A DNA stretch of 64,000 bases, from the NCBI GenBank assembly GCA_003533505.1, contig DQGD01000001.1, forward strand, positions 107,494-171,493. The letters are read 5' to 3'. Every line of letters begins with the position of its first letter. Position 1 is the first letter of the stretch. The position numbers and the translations under genes are program-made. Below are positions 1 through 7,528 of this stretch, one piece after another. Origin of the DNA: Clostridiales bacterium. Its GTDB lineage: Bacteria > Bacillota > Clostridia > Christensenellales > Pumilibacteraceae. The notes beneath the pieces are model-generated. The model was not told the DNA's origin and searched no databases. It was given only the letters and a program-made list of their open reading frames with translations.

Positions 1-128
1 CACTCGGGGCAGAACTTTGCGCCCTTCTTGACCGCTGCGCCGCACTTCGGGCACACCTCGCCCATGGTAGCGCCGCACTCGGAGCAGAACTTTGCGCCCT
101 TCTTGACCGCCGCGCCGCACTTCGGGCA
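1..128. repeat. Tandem 75-bp repeat encoding duplicated zinc ribbons
   Basis: Bases 1-53 recur at 76-128 with two mismatches, a period of 75 bp (25 residues). Each unit encodes one four-cysteine zinc ribbon of the SPFH protein. The array may continue beyond the left edge, so copy number is unknown. Confidence 0.85.
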
Positions 129-1004
129 GGTTTCCTTTTCCTCGGTAGTTTTTTGCGCTGCGGCGTTCGCGTTAGCCGCGTACATGCCTCCGAACATATT
201 GCCCATGCCGAAGCCCATGCCGGCTCCCATCGCGGTGCCTGCCATGCCGGGATTCTTTGCCGCCTCTTTAAGCGCGTCTGCCTGCGCCATTGCCATATAG
301 GTATCCATATTGCCGCGCATCATGCCGAGCGAAGTGTTTTTGTCGAGCGCTTCCTCGAGCTCCTTGGGCAGCGAGAAATTCTCGAACACGAGCTTGGTGA
401 GCTCAAGTCCGATATTATTGAACGAGGGCTGCATCGACTCGCGCACCTTTTCGCCCAGCTCGATGAGGTTGCCTGCCATGTCAAGCACGGAAATCTTGCT
501 CTCGCCTATCGCGTCGCTGATGCCGGTGACGACTATGCTTTTCAGCCAATCGGTGATTTCCTGCGTCTTGAACGACGAGTTGGTGCCCGAAAGCTCCTGC
601 ATGAACACGAACGGGTCTTTTACCCTGAACGCGTAGGAACCGTAACCGCGCACGCGCACCGCGCCGTAATCCTTGTCGCGGATGATAATCGGGTTAGCCG
701 TGCCCCATTTGAGGTTGGTGAACTGCTTGGTGCTGACGAAGTACACGTCCGAGCGGAAGGGGTTCTGGAAACCGTACTTCCAGCTCATGAGCGTCGTTAT
801 GATAGGTATCGAGTCGGTGTCGAGCTTGTAAAAGCCGGGCAGAAAGACGTCCGCCATTTTGCCCTTGTGCGCGAAAATCGCCGCCTGCGAATCGCGGACG
901 GTGAGCACCGAGCCCTTGCTGATATAGTCGTTCTTCATGTCGACTTTGTAGACGATAGTGTTTTTACTGTCGTCCGTCCATTCGATGTTCTTTAAAAGTC
1001 CCAT
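1..1004 (-). CDS. SPFH-domain protein with C-terminal zinc ribbons (3' end beyond the window)
   Basis: The reading frame opens at ATG 1002-1004 (MGLLKNIEWTDDS...) and runs off the left edge. It resembles the bacterial 'virion core protein'/YdjI-like SPFH family: an N-terminal beta-rich SPFH domain of about 210 residues, then an Ala/Gly/Met-rich segment (AGMGFGMGNMFGGMYAANAN), then zinc ribbons of the form CPKCGAAVKKGAKFCSECGA. At least two such ribbons occur in tandem before the edge. Family members are thought to form membrane-associated or cytosolic oligomers, but no biochemical role is established. The gene is monocistronic as far as visible, with a 176-bp gap to the glycosidase gene behind it. 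The SPFH family call is fairly sure; the function is not known. Confidence 0.82.
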   Translation of the reverse strand, partial: MGLLKNIEWTDDSKNTIVYKVDMKNDYISKGSVLTVRDSQAAIFAHKGKMADVFLPGFYKLDTDSIPIITTLMSWKYGFQNPFRSDVYFVSTKQFTNLKWGTANPIIIRDKDYGAVRVRGYGSYAFRVKDPFVFMQELSGTNSSFKTQEITDWLKSIVVTGISDAIGESKISVLDMAGNLIELGEKVRESMQPSFNNIGLELTKLVFENFSLPKELEEALDKNTSLGMMRGNMDTYMAMAQADALKEAAKNPGMAGTAMGAGMGFGMGNMFGGMYAANANAAAQKTTEEKETCPKCGAAVKKGAKFCSECGATMGEVCPKCGAAVKKGAKFCPE

Positions 1005-1120
1005 TTTTTACCTCGCTTGTATTTGAAAAGCCGCTTTTTCGCAGGCTTTCTCCCTTTTATGTCTATATTATACAATAACCTTTCGTCCGTTGTCAACGTC
1101 GATAAGATTAGAATATGATT

Positions 1121-1154
1121 AAACCTTGACTCCGCGGCTGCGAAATCAAGGTTT
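1121..1154 (-). terminator. Intrinsic terminator of the GH43-like gene
   Basis: A perfect 9-bp stem (AAACCTTGA / TCAAGGTTT) with a 16-nt loop lies 27 bp after the stop codon of the leftward glycosidase gene. The U-rich side on that strand is short and interrupted. Confidence 0.55.
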
Positions 1155-1180
1155 TTCGGTTATTTCCTTATGCGTATCGA

Positions 1181-2104
1181 TTAAATCTCGTCCCTTTTTC
1201 TTATGGCGGTGAGCTTCAGACCGTCGACGGCGATTTTCGCGATGCGCGCGGTGCGCTTGTCCGAGCCGGCGACGTTCGTGCCCCAATTCCTGCCGTGATA
1301 GACGCAGTACCATTCGCCCTTGTACTCTATCATGCTGTTGTGCCCCGTGCCTTCCTCCCACTCGTTCTTGCGGATGAGCGGCGCGTAGACGTCGGGCGAC
1401 GGGTATTTCGTAAACTTGACCTTTGTCAAATCGTTCTCGGGCGTTTCGGCGGTTGCGTAGCCTAAGTAATAGTACTCGTTCTCATAGCAGTTGCCGCTGT
1501 AGACGAGGAAGTGGCGGTCGCCGATACGGAAATAGAACGCACCCTCGAGCGTGTGCCAATGCTGACCTTTTCTGAAACGGTCACGCTGAAAAATCTCCTC
1601 GTCGAGCGTGGGACGGACGACGGCTACGGGCTTGCCCTCCATGGTGAAAGGGTCCGTCATTCTGTCCACGACGATATACGTCCCGACGCGTTCGGCTTCG
1701 TAGTCGTTGGTCGAATAGAACATGAACAGCCCGGCTTCGTTTTTGACGACGTGCGAGTCGATTGCAAACGGCTCGATTATCTTTTTCGCGTCCGTGAACG
1801 GTCCTTCGGGGCTGTCGGCGGTGAAAACGTACATCGTCTGGAGGTGCGTGTCCGTTTCGTCCTCGTTCATGCACGAAACGTACATGTAGTACTTCCCGTC
1901 AATCTCGATGACGGACGGTGCCCAGAATTCCTTTTTGCCCGGTATCGCGGCGCAAATTCCTAAACTCTCCCATTTGCCGAAGAGGTCGTCCGCGCGGTAC
2001 AGCGCGACGCCCTTTCTGCCCGTGGCGTAGACGTAAAATTTACCGTTCGCCTCGAAAATAAACGGGTCCGCCTGACTTTCGTTTTTAATGTCTATGAGTT
2101 TCAT
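1181..2104 (-). CDS. Glycoside hydrolase family 43-like enzyme (arabinan/xylan type)
   Basis: A 307-residue cytoplasmic protein without signal peptide, with the five-bladed beta-propeller pattern of GH43-like enzymes. The three expected carboxylates are visible: general base Asp13 in QADPF, pKa-modulating Asp116 in AIDSHV, and general acid Glu187 in TLEGAF. A GTGHNS motif near the C-terminus fits the metal-site histidine of the family. GH43 enzymes remove arabinose or xylose from plant polysaccharides; the exact substrate cannot be read from sequence. The lack of a signal peptide suggests cleavage of imported oligosaccharides. It lies near araD (pentose catabolism), which fits an arabinose link, though the genes are not in one operon. 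It is preceded by its own promoter. Confidence 0.85.
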   Translation of the reverse strand: MKLIDIKNESQADPFIFEANGKFYVYATGRKGVALYRADDLFGKWESLGICAAIPGKKEFWAPSVIEIDGKYYMYVSCMNEDETDTHLQTMYVFTADSPEGPFTDAKKIIEPFAIDSHVVKNEAGLFMFYSTNDYEAERVGTYIVVDRMTDPFTMEGKPVAVVRPTLDEEIFQRDRFRKGQHWHTLEGAFYFRIGDRHFLVYSGNCYENEYYYLGYATAETPENDLTKVKFTKYPSPDVYAPLIRKNEWEEGTGHNSMIEYKGEWYCVYHGRNWGTNVAGSDKRTARIAKIAVDGLKLTAIRKRDEI

Positions 2105-2138
2105 TATTCTATCCCTCGCTCTTTTGGGTTATATATGT

Positions 2139-2168
2139 ATTTTAGCATTTATTCCGCCCTGCCGTCAA
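2139..2168 (-). promoter_or_regulatory. Sigma-A-type promoter of the GH43-like gene
   Basis: On the minus strand, TTGACG (2163-2168) and TAAAAT (2139-2144) are separated by 18 bp. The -10 box ends 34 bp before the ATG. Confidence 0.6.
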
Positions 2169-2329
2169 CCGAAAAAGCGTCGGTTATGCTTCGGCGCGAA
2201 AAATCGCGAACGGGCTCGGGTTTTGTCATAACCGCCGCGCCCTGTACATAAGAATAAAGTACCAAGGCTGCGCGCGGCAACCTCCTGCGTTTGCCTCGCC
2301 GAAGCCAAATAATATAAGGAAGCGGTGCA

Positions 2330-2590
2330 ATGAAAGAAAGCATTATTAAAAGAACGCTTACCGAAGCCGAATATATTTTAAACACGAAAGCTACCGTGCG
2401 CGACTGCGCGAAAAAGTTCGACGTGAGCAAGAGCACGGTGCACAAGGACGTTTCCGAAAGACTGAAATACATAGACGCTTCGCTCTACTGCAGAGTCAAG
2501 CGCGTGCTGGAATTCAATCTTTCCGAGCGGCACCTGCGCGGCGGCAACGCCACAAAGGAGAAATACCTGAAGCTGCACGGAAGCATTTAG
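2330..2590 (+). CDS. spoIIID: Sporulation transcription factor SpoIIID
   Basis: An 86-residue DNA-binding protein matching SpoIIID over its length: helix-turn-helix with ATVRDCAKKFDVSKSTVHKD at about residues 24-43 and a basic C-terminal helix region with NLSERHLRGGNATKEKYLKL. In Bacillus and Clostridium SpoIIID is made in the mother cell under sigma-E and switches mother-cell genes on and off during spore formation. A ribosome-binding site AAGGAAG lies 8 bases before the ATG. The gene stands alone and ends at a bidirectional terminator shared with araD. It shows that the organism, or its recent ancestor, makes endospores. Confidence 0.95.
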   Translation: MKESIIKRTLTEAEYILNTKATVRDCAKKFDVSKSTVHKDVSERLKYIDASLYCRVKRVLEFNLSERHLRGGNATKEKYLKLHGSI

Positions 2591-2598
2591 CCGAAAGC

Positions 2599-2630
2599 AA
2601 AAAATCGACACCGATCGTGCCGATTTTTTA
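2599..2630. terminator. Bidirectional terminator between spoIIID and araD
   Basis: A 9-bp A/T-tailed stem (AAAAAATCG / CGATTTTTT) lies between the convergent genes. A-runs and T-runs on both sides let it serve both strands. Confidence 0.8.
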
Positions 2631-2659
2631 TTTATTCTATAATGTCCGAAAATAAGCCG

Positions 2660-3358
2660 TCAGTCTTTTTTCGGCTGACCGTAGTAGGCGTTTTTGCCGT
2701 GCTTGCGGAGAAAATGCTTGTCGAGCAAAAAGTCGTCGGCGCGCTGTACGTCGGGGTTGATAAGCTCGGTAAGCAGCGCCATTTTCGCCACTTCCTCCAA
2801 TACCACCGCGTTTTTAACCGATTGCTCCGCGTTTTCGCCGAAAGTGAACGCGCCGTGGGACTTGACGAGCACCGCCGGCGTTTCCAGCGGATTGCAGCCC
2901 TCGAGGCTCTCGATAATCGCAAAGCCGGTGTTCTGCTCGTACTCGCCGTTTACCTCTTCCTCGGTGAGCGCGCGGACGCACGGAATGTCGCCGTAGAAGC
3001 AGTCGGCGTGCGTGGTGCCGTAGAACGGAACGTCCCTGCCTGCCTGTGCGAACGACGTGGCGTAGGTCGAGTGGGTGTGCGTGATTCCGCCTATTTCCTC
3101 GAACGCGCGGTAAAGCTCGACGTGCGTGGGCGTGTCGGACGACGGGCGAAGATTGCCCTCGACTACCTCTCCGTTGAGGTCGACGACAACCATATCTTTT
3201 ATCGTCATGGTATCGTAGGGCACTCCCGAGGGCTTGATGACGACCAGCCCCGACTCGCGGTCGATTTCGCTCACGTTGCCCCAATTCAGCATGACGAGTC
3301 CTCTGCTCACGAGCGATTTATTTGCTTGTAATACTCTGAATTTGACGTCCTCTAGCAT
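2660..3358 (-). CDS. araD: L-ribulose-5-phosphate 4-epimerase
   Basis: A 232-residue class II aldolase-fold enzyme that converts L-ribulose 5-phosphate to D-xylulose 5-phosphate in L-arabinose catabolism. The zinc histidines are visible as His94 and His96 (GITHTHST) and His168 (KSHGAF). Asp75 in RPSSDTPTH, Asp119 in THADCF and C-terminal Tyr225/226 match the positions of active-site residues in the E. coli enzyme. The length is normal. araA and araB are not in this window, so the gene is a stand-alone copy with its own promoter. The related L-fuculose-phosphate aldolases are the main alternative, but [14 protein letters not shown] and the length favour AraD. Confidence 0.93.
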   Translation of the reverse strand: MLEDVKFRVLQANKSLVSRGLVMLNWGNVSEIDRESGLVVIKPSGVPYDTMTIKDMVVVDLNGEVVEGNLRPSSDTPTHVELYRAFEEIGGITHTHSTYATSFAQAGRDVPFYGTTHADCFYGDIPCVRALTEEEVNGEYEQNTGFAIIESLEGCNPLETPAVLVKSHGAFTFGENAEQSVKNAVVLEEVAKMALLTELINPDVQRADDFLLDKHFLRKHGKNAYYGQPKKD

Positions 3359-3391
3359 CGGTTTTCTCCGCGTTGAGATTTAATTTATAAG

Positions 3392-3421
3392 ATTATATAC
3401 TACGTCGGCGCGTCGTGTCAA
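3392..3421 (-). promoter_or_regulatory. Promoter of araD
   Basis: On the minus strand, a perfect TTGACA (3416-3421) and a perfect TATAAT (3392-3397) with an 18-bp spacer. The -10 box ends 33 bp before the araD start. Confidence 0.75.
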
Positions 3422-3467
3422 TGCTTTATGCGTAATTTCTGCGCCGCAATCGGGTAAAATAGCCGTT

Positions 3468-4841
3468 TCACGCCCCTGTTTCGTGAGTTTCTGGCGTTTT
3501 GTCCGCGCTTTTCGCCCTCGTCCGACGATAAATTATGACGTAGTAGGCAATCACGAGGTAAATCGTCGCGCCCAGCCATGCCAAAGGAGTCGACGCGCAA
3601 ACGCCGAGATAGCCCCACCATTTAACGAACAGCAGCACGGCGATAAAGCGCATAGCGACTTCGGTGACGCCTGCGATAATCGTGAGCACGCTGCAACCCA
3701 TGCCCTGAAGCGTGTTGCGGTACAAATTCACGGTGCCGAGTATAAAATAGAACGCCGCCTGAAAGACGAGGTAGGTTTTAGAATAGTAAAGCATTTCGTC
3801 GGTGGGCGATTCGATAAACAGCTTCAGCAGCAACTCGTTGAACGCGAGCACGAGCGCAAGCCCCGCCGCCGAAAATATGAGGTCGACGAGTAGCCCTGCC
3901 CTCACGCCCTGTCTTATGCGGTCGTGCCTGCCGGCGCCGTAGTTCTGCCCTGCATAAGTCGCCATTGCCGTGCCGAGCGCGGCGAGCGATTGGTTGGCGA
4001 GGTTGTCGATTTTGAAAGCCGCCGAGCAAGCCGCCACCGCCACGTCGCCGAAGCCGTTGAGCGCAGTCTGTTGCGCCATTACGCCGATTGCGGTTATGGA
4101 AAATTGCAGCGCCATGGGAAGCCCTACCCACAGCTCCTTTACCGAAACTCTGCCTATTCCCTTAAAGTCCTTTTTGCCTATTCTCAGCTGCGGATATTTA
4201 ATCAGCATGTAGATAAGGCAGGCTATGCCGGAAATTACCTGACTGACGACGGTCGCCCAGCCTGCTCCGGCTACGCCCATGTGAAAGACGAGAATGAACA
4301 AAAAGTCGAGTCCGACGTTGAGCGCCGAAGTAATGATGAGGAACACGAGCGGCGTCCGCGAGTCGCCCACCGCGCGCAGTATGGACGCGAGTATGTTGTA
4401 AAACACCGTGGCGAACATGCCGATAAACAGCGAAATAAGGTAGTCGTAGGCATAACCGATGACCGATTCGGGCGTGTTCATCAGTCGAAGAAGCGGCATC
4501 GCGCACAGACAGCTGACGGCCGTGAGCAGCGCGGTAAGAAGTACGCACAGCACGAACGCCGCCGCGACGCTGCGCTTTACGCCGCTCTCGTCGTTTCCTC
4601 CGAAATATTGGCTGGTGATTATCGCAAAGCCTGCGGTCAGCCCCTGCGCGAAGCCGAAAATAAGAAACGTAAGCGGTCCCGTCACTCCAACGCCGCCAAG
4701 TGCCAATTCGCCCAGCGTTCTGCCCACTATCACCGCGTCGACCATGCTGTAAAGCTGCTGAAAAACGTTGCCGACGAATATCGGCAAAAGAAATTTCAGT
4801 ATCAGCTTGAGCGGCTTGCCCTCGGTGAGCGAATTAACCAT
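3468..4841 (-). CDS. MATE-family multidrug efflux transporter
   Basis: A 457-residue polytopic membrane protein with about twelve hydrophobic segments in two related halves, the MATE arrangement. The N-terminus (MVNSLTEGKPLKLILKFLLP) followed by GNVFQQLYSMVDAVIVGRTL is characteristic of the clostridial NorM/DinF branch. MATE proteins export cationic drugs or metabolites in exchange for Na+ or H+; the substrate cannot be told. The C-terminus is a short charged tail (RRTRAKSADKTPETHETGA). The gene is monocistronic with its own promoter and is unrelated to its neighbours. Confidence 0.93.
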   Translation of the reverse strand: MVNSLTEGKPLKLILKFLLPIFVGNVFQQLYSMVDAVIVGRTLGELALGGVGVTGPLTFLIFGFAQGLTAGFAIITSQYFGGNDESGVKRSVAAAFVLCVLLTALLTAVSCLCAMPLLRLMNTPESVIGYAYDYLISLFIGMFATVFYNILASILRAVGDSRTPLVFLIITSALNVGLDFLFILVFHMGVAGAGWATVVSQVISGIACLIYMLIKYPQLRIGKKDFKGIGRVSVKELWVGLPMALQFSITAIGVMAQQTALNGFGDVAVAACSAAFKIDNLANQSLAALGTAMATYAGQNYGAGRHDRIRQGVRAGLLVDLIFSAAGLALVLAFNELLLKLFIESPTDEMLYYSKTYLVFQAAFYFILGTVNLYRNTLQGMGCSVLTIIAGVTEVAMRFIAVLLFVKWWGYLGVCASTPLAWLGATIYLVIAYYVIIYRRTRAKSADKTPETHETGA

Positions 4842-4879
4842 AAAAAAGACCTTTTTCTCGCGTGATTTTGACTAGTGAT

Positions 4880-4907
4880 ATTATACTACCGCGCGCGTAA
4901 AACGCAA
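4880..4907 (-). promoter_or_regulatory. Promoter of the MATE gene
   Basis: On the minus strand, TTGCGT (4902-4907) and TATAAT (4880-4885) with a 16-bp spacer. Confidence 0.6.
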
Positions 4908-4964
4908 GCGTTTGAGTGAAATTTGTTTATGAAATTATTGTGAAACGCAGGCTTCATCGGCGGC

Positions 4965-4994
4965 AAAAGAAAAACGCGGCGATTACTCGCCGCG
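4965..4994 (-). terminator. Terminator of spoVG
   Basis: A perfect 8-bp GC-rich stem (CGCGGCGA / TCGCCGCG) with a 4-base loop is followed on the minus strand by TTTTTC, 22 bp after the spoVG stop codon. Confidence 0.85.
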
Positions 4995-5016
4995 CAATCC
5001 GTATTGCGTGTCCGTT

Positions 5017-5295
5017 TCAGTTCTCCGCCGCAGCCTGCGCGCGGACCTTTTCAAATTCGTCGAGAACGGTTTTTTTCAGCATTTCGCGCGTTTCCGTGTT
5101 GAGCGGATGCACGATGTCCTTATACTCGCCGTCGGGCGTTTTTTTGCTGGGCATTGCGATAAAGAAGTCGTCGGTGCCCTCGAGAATCTTCACGTCGTGG
5201 ACGACAAAGCAATCGTCGATGGTAACCGACGCCACGGCTTTAAGTTTGCCCTCATCCTTCTTGACCAGTCTTACGCGTACTTCGCTGATGTTCAT
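5017..5295 (-). CDS. spoVG: Septation regulator SpoVG
   Basis: A 92-residue protein with the SpoVG signature: MNISEVRVRLV at the start, then a beta strand-rich core with ASVTIDDCFVVHDVKI, FIAMPSKKTPDGEYKDIVHP and the helix ETREMLKKTVLDEFEK. SpoVG is a small dimeric nucleic-acid-binding regulator that affects asymmetric septation and spore cortex formation in Bacillus and virulence traits in other Firmicutes. The ribosome-binding site GGGGA precedes the ATG. The gene stands alone between its own promoter and terminator; in Bacillus it lies elsewhere, near purR and glmU. Confidence 0.95.
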   Translation of the reverse strand: MNISEVRVRLVKKDEGKLKAVASVTIDDCFVVHDVKILEGTDDFFIAMPSKKTPDGEYKDIVHPLNTETREMLKKTVLDEFEKVRAQAAAEN

Positions 5296-5352
5296 TTTGA
5301 GTCCCCTTTTGATTTAGCGATTTTCATAGGTTGTCCCTATCAATTTAGTTAT

Positions 5353-5381
5353 ATTTTACTATAACAATCGGATTTTTGCAA
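5353..5381 (-). promoter_or_regulatory. Promoter of spoVG
   Basis: On the minus strand, TTGCAA (5376-5381) and TAAAAT (5353-5358) with a 17-bp spacer, leaving a leader of about 50 nt. It looks like a vegetative sigma-A promoter; I could not see a clear sigma-H match. Confidence 0.6.
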
Positions 5382-5477
5382 GTATTTTACGCAATTTTTT
5401 TATATTCAGAGCATAAAAACCCGATTTTTTGCAAGAAATCGCATAGAAAACCGCCGATTACGCACAATAACCGCGTT

Positions 5478-5618
5478 ATGAAATGCGTTAAATGCGGAAA
5501 AACCATTACTCCCGACGTCGCGCGGCGCTGCCATAGCTGCGGCTCGGACTACTGCGACGAGTGCGCGGCGAAAGCGATTTTATGCGATTGCCGCGGCGAG
5601 CTCGGCTATTATTCGTAA
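5478..5618 (+). CDS. Small eight-cysteine zinc-ribbon protein (46 residues)
   Basis: The frame from ATG 5478 encodes a 46-residue peptide with eight cysteines: Cys3, Cys6, Cys18, Cys21, Cys26, Cys29, Cys36 and Cys38. The first four form a CxxC...CxxC ribbon (MKCVKCGK...RRCHSCGS), and YCDECAAKAILCDC may bind a second metal. No clear ribosome-binding site is present and the upstream in-frame stretch looks non-coding. Its stop overlaps a GTAACGG/CCGTTAC inverted repeat. The cysteine pattern argues for a real gene; the lack of a ribosome-binding site argues against. Function unknown. Confidence 0.5.
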   Translation: MKCVKCGKTITPDVARRCHSCGSDYCDECAAKAILCDCRGELGYYS

Positions 5619-5659
5619 CGGATACGGGCGGTTGCCGTTACTCCTCCACGTGCGGCAAG

Positions 5660-7513
5660 TTACTTTTTAAGGTTGATGATGAGGACGTTGACGTCGGAGG
5701 GGGTTACGCCCGAAATGCGCGAAGCCTGCCCTATCGACAGCGGCTTGACCCGATTCAGCTTTTCGGCGGCTTCGAGTCTTAGTCCGCTTATCTCGCGGTA
5801 GTCGGTATCGGGGCTGAGAGAGGCGTTTTCCAGCCGTTTCTGCTCGGCGCGAGCCTTTTCCGCGCGCGCGAGGTAACCCTCGTACTTTATCTCGATGAAC
5901 GCTTGTTCGGTGGCGGCGGAGTCGATACCGTCGAACGCGTGCAGGTATTCGTTGAGAATCCTCGGCGTTGCGAACGCGCGGCGAGCGACGGAAGCGAGCG
6001 TCAATCCGGACTTCGGAAGCGGCTCGCCGTATGCCTCGAACAGCGGCTGCAATTCGAGCGGCGTATACGATTTGTTCATTTGCTCCCGGGCTTTAACCAG
6101 CTCGGCGAGCTTTTTTTCGTATGCTTTGCGGCGTTTTTTCGTGACCAAACCCACCTTTTCGCCTATCGGAGTGAGACGGAGGTCGGCGTTGTCCTGCCGA
6201 AGCGACAGTCGGAACTCTGCTCGCGAGGTCATCATGCGGTAGGGCTCGTCGGTGCCCACCGTCACGAGGTCGTCGATAAGCACGCCGATATACGAGTTGT
6301 CGCGCGTGAGCACCATCGGTTCGCGGTTTCTAAGGTACAGCGCGCCGTTTATGCCGGCGACTATGCCCTGCGCGGCGGCTTCTTCATAGCCGCTGGTGCC
6401 GTTTATTTGCCCGGCAAAAAACAAGCCCTTGTACTTTTTGTGCATCAGCGTGGGGTAAAGCTCGAGCGGATTTATGCAGTCGTATTCTATCGCGTAGGCG
6501 TCGCGCATGATTTCGACGTGCTCGAAGCCGCGGATACTGCGGTACATATCGTTCTGCACGAAAGCCGGCAGCGACGTGGAAATGCCCTGAACGTACATTT
6601 CCTCGGTGCCGTCGCCCTCGGGCTCGAGGAAGAATTGGTGACGGGACTTGTCGGCGAAGCGCACGATTTTGTCCTCGATTGACGGGCAGTACCTCGCCCC
6701 CGTGCCGTGAATAAGCCCCGAATACTTGGGCGACAGCGACAGATTGTCGCGAATAACCGCATGCGTATCCTCGTTTGTGTAACCGAGATAGCAACGGCGT
6801 TTCTTGGCGTTGACCTTTTTGCTCAGCGCGGAGAACGAGTAAATATCGTCGTCGCCCTCCTGCACCTCGAGCGCGGAAAAATCCACGGTGCTGCCCTTGA
6901 TTCTCGCCGGCGTACCCGTCTTGAATCTGCGGAGTTCGATACCCATGCCGCGGAGACTGTCCGACAGGTGATTGGCACGGTTGAAGCACACGGGTCCCTT
7001 GTCCTCCATCACGTCGCCCACAATAATCGTCGACTTTAAGTACACGCCGCAGGCGAGCACCACGACGGGCGCGAGGTAAGTCATTTTGTACACGGTGCGG
7101 ACACCCGTAACCCTGTCGCCGTCGTAAAGGATTTCGGCGGCTTCGCCCTGACGAAGGTGCAGCCGAGGCTGGCGCTCGAGCGTGCGTTTCATGTACTCGT
7201 GGTATTTATACTTATCTACCTGCGCGCGCAGCGACTGCACCGCCGCGCCCTTGCTTCTGTTGAGCATTCTCAGTTGCGTGAGCGTTTTGTCGGCGGCAAC
7301 GCCCATTTCGCCGCCGAGCGCGTCCACCTCGCGGACGAGGTGACCTTTTGCCGTACCGCCGATGCTGGGGTTGCAGGCAAGATAGCCCACGTTGTCGAGC
7401 GTAATCGACAGCACGAGCGTACTGAGCCCCATACGAGCAAGGGCGAGCCCTGCCTCTACTCCGGCATGACCCGCTCCCACTACTATTGCGTCGTAATTAA
7501 CCGTATCGTTCAT
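5660..7513 (-). CDS. mnmG: tRNA uridine 5-carboxymethylaminomethyl modification enzyme MnmG (GidA)
   Basis: A 617-residue FAD enzyme of normal length. The N-terminal dinucleotide-binding motif VVGAGHAGVEAG (residues 11-22) and downstream GTPARI, GLIHGTGARYCPSIEDK and GQINGTSGYEEAAAQG segments are diagnostic. With MnmE it places the carboxymethylaminomethyl group on U34 of tRNAs reading NNA/NNG codons. mnmE is not in the window. The gene follows potD after 15 bp with only a weak ribosome-binding site, so it probably depends on read-through from the polyamine transporter operon. Confidence 0.97.
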   Translation of the reverse strand: MNDTVNYDAIVVGAGHAGVEAGLALARMGLSTLVLSITLDNVGYLACNPSIGGTAKGHLVREVDALGGEMGVAADKTLTQLRMLNRSKGAAVQSLRAQVDKYKYHEYMKRTLERQPRLHLRQGEAAEILYDGDRVTGVRTVYKMTYLAPVVVLACGVYLKSTIIVGDVMEDKGPVCFNRANHLSDSLRGMGIELRRFKTGTPARIKGSTVDFSALEVQEGDDDIYSFSALSKKVNAKKRRCYLGYTNEDTHAVIRDNLSLSPKYSGLIHGTGARYCPSIEDKIVRFADKSRHQFFLEPEGDGTEEMYVQGISTSLPAFVQNDMYRSIRGFEHVEIMRDAYAIEYDCINPLELYPTLMHKKYKGLFFAGQINGTSGYEEAAAQGIVAGINGALYLRNREPMVLTRDNSYIGVLIDDLVTVGTDEPYRMMTSRAEFRLSLRQDNADLRLTPIGEKVGLVTKKRRKAYEKKLAELVKAREQMNKSYTPLELQPLFEAYGEPLPKSGLTLASVARRAFATPRILNEYLHAFDGIDSAATEQAFIEIKYEGYLARAEKARAEQKRLENASLSPDTDYREISGLRLEAAEKLNRVKPLSIGQASRISGVTPSDVNVLIINLKK

Positions 7514-7528
7514 ACTTTAGTTGTAATT

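Noticed and set aside
153..995. Long open + strand frame over the SPFH gene
   Set aside because: Arg/His/Val-rich shadow of the minus-strand frame, which has clear SPFH and zinc-ribbon motifs and a proper start.
5615..5641. GTAACGG/CCGTTAC inverted repeat as mnmG terminator
   Set aside because: The 7-bp stem has no T-run on either strand and overlaps the stop of the small cysteine-rich frame, so it is too weak to call.
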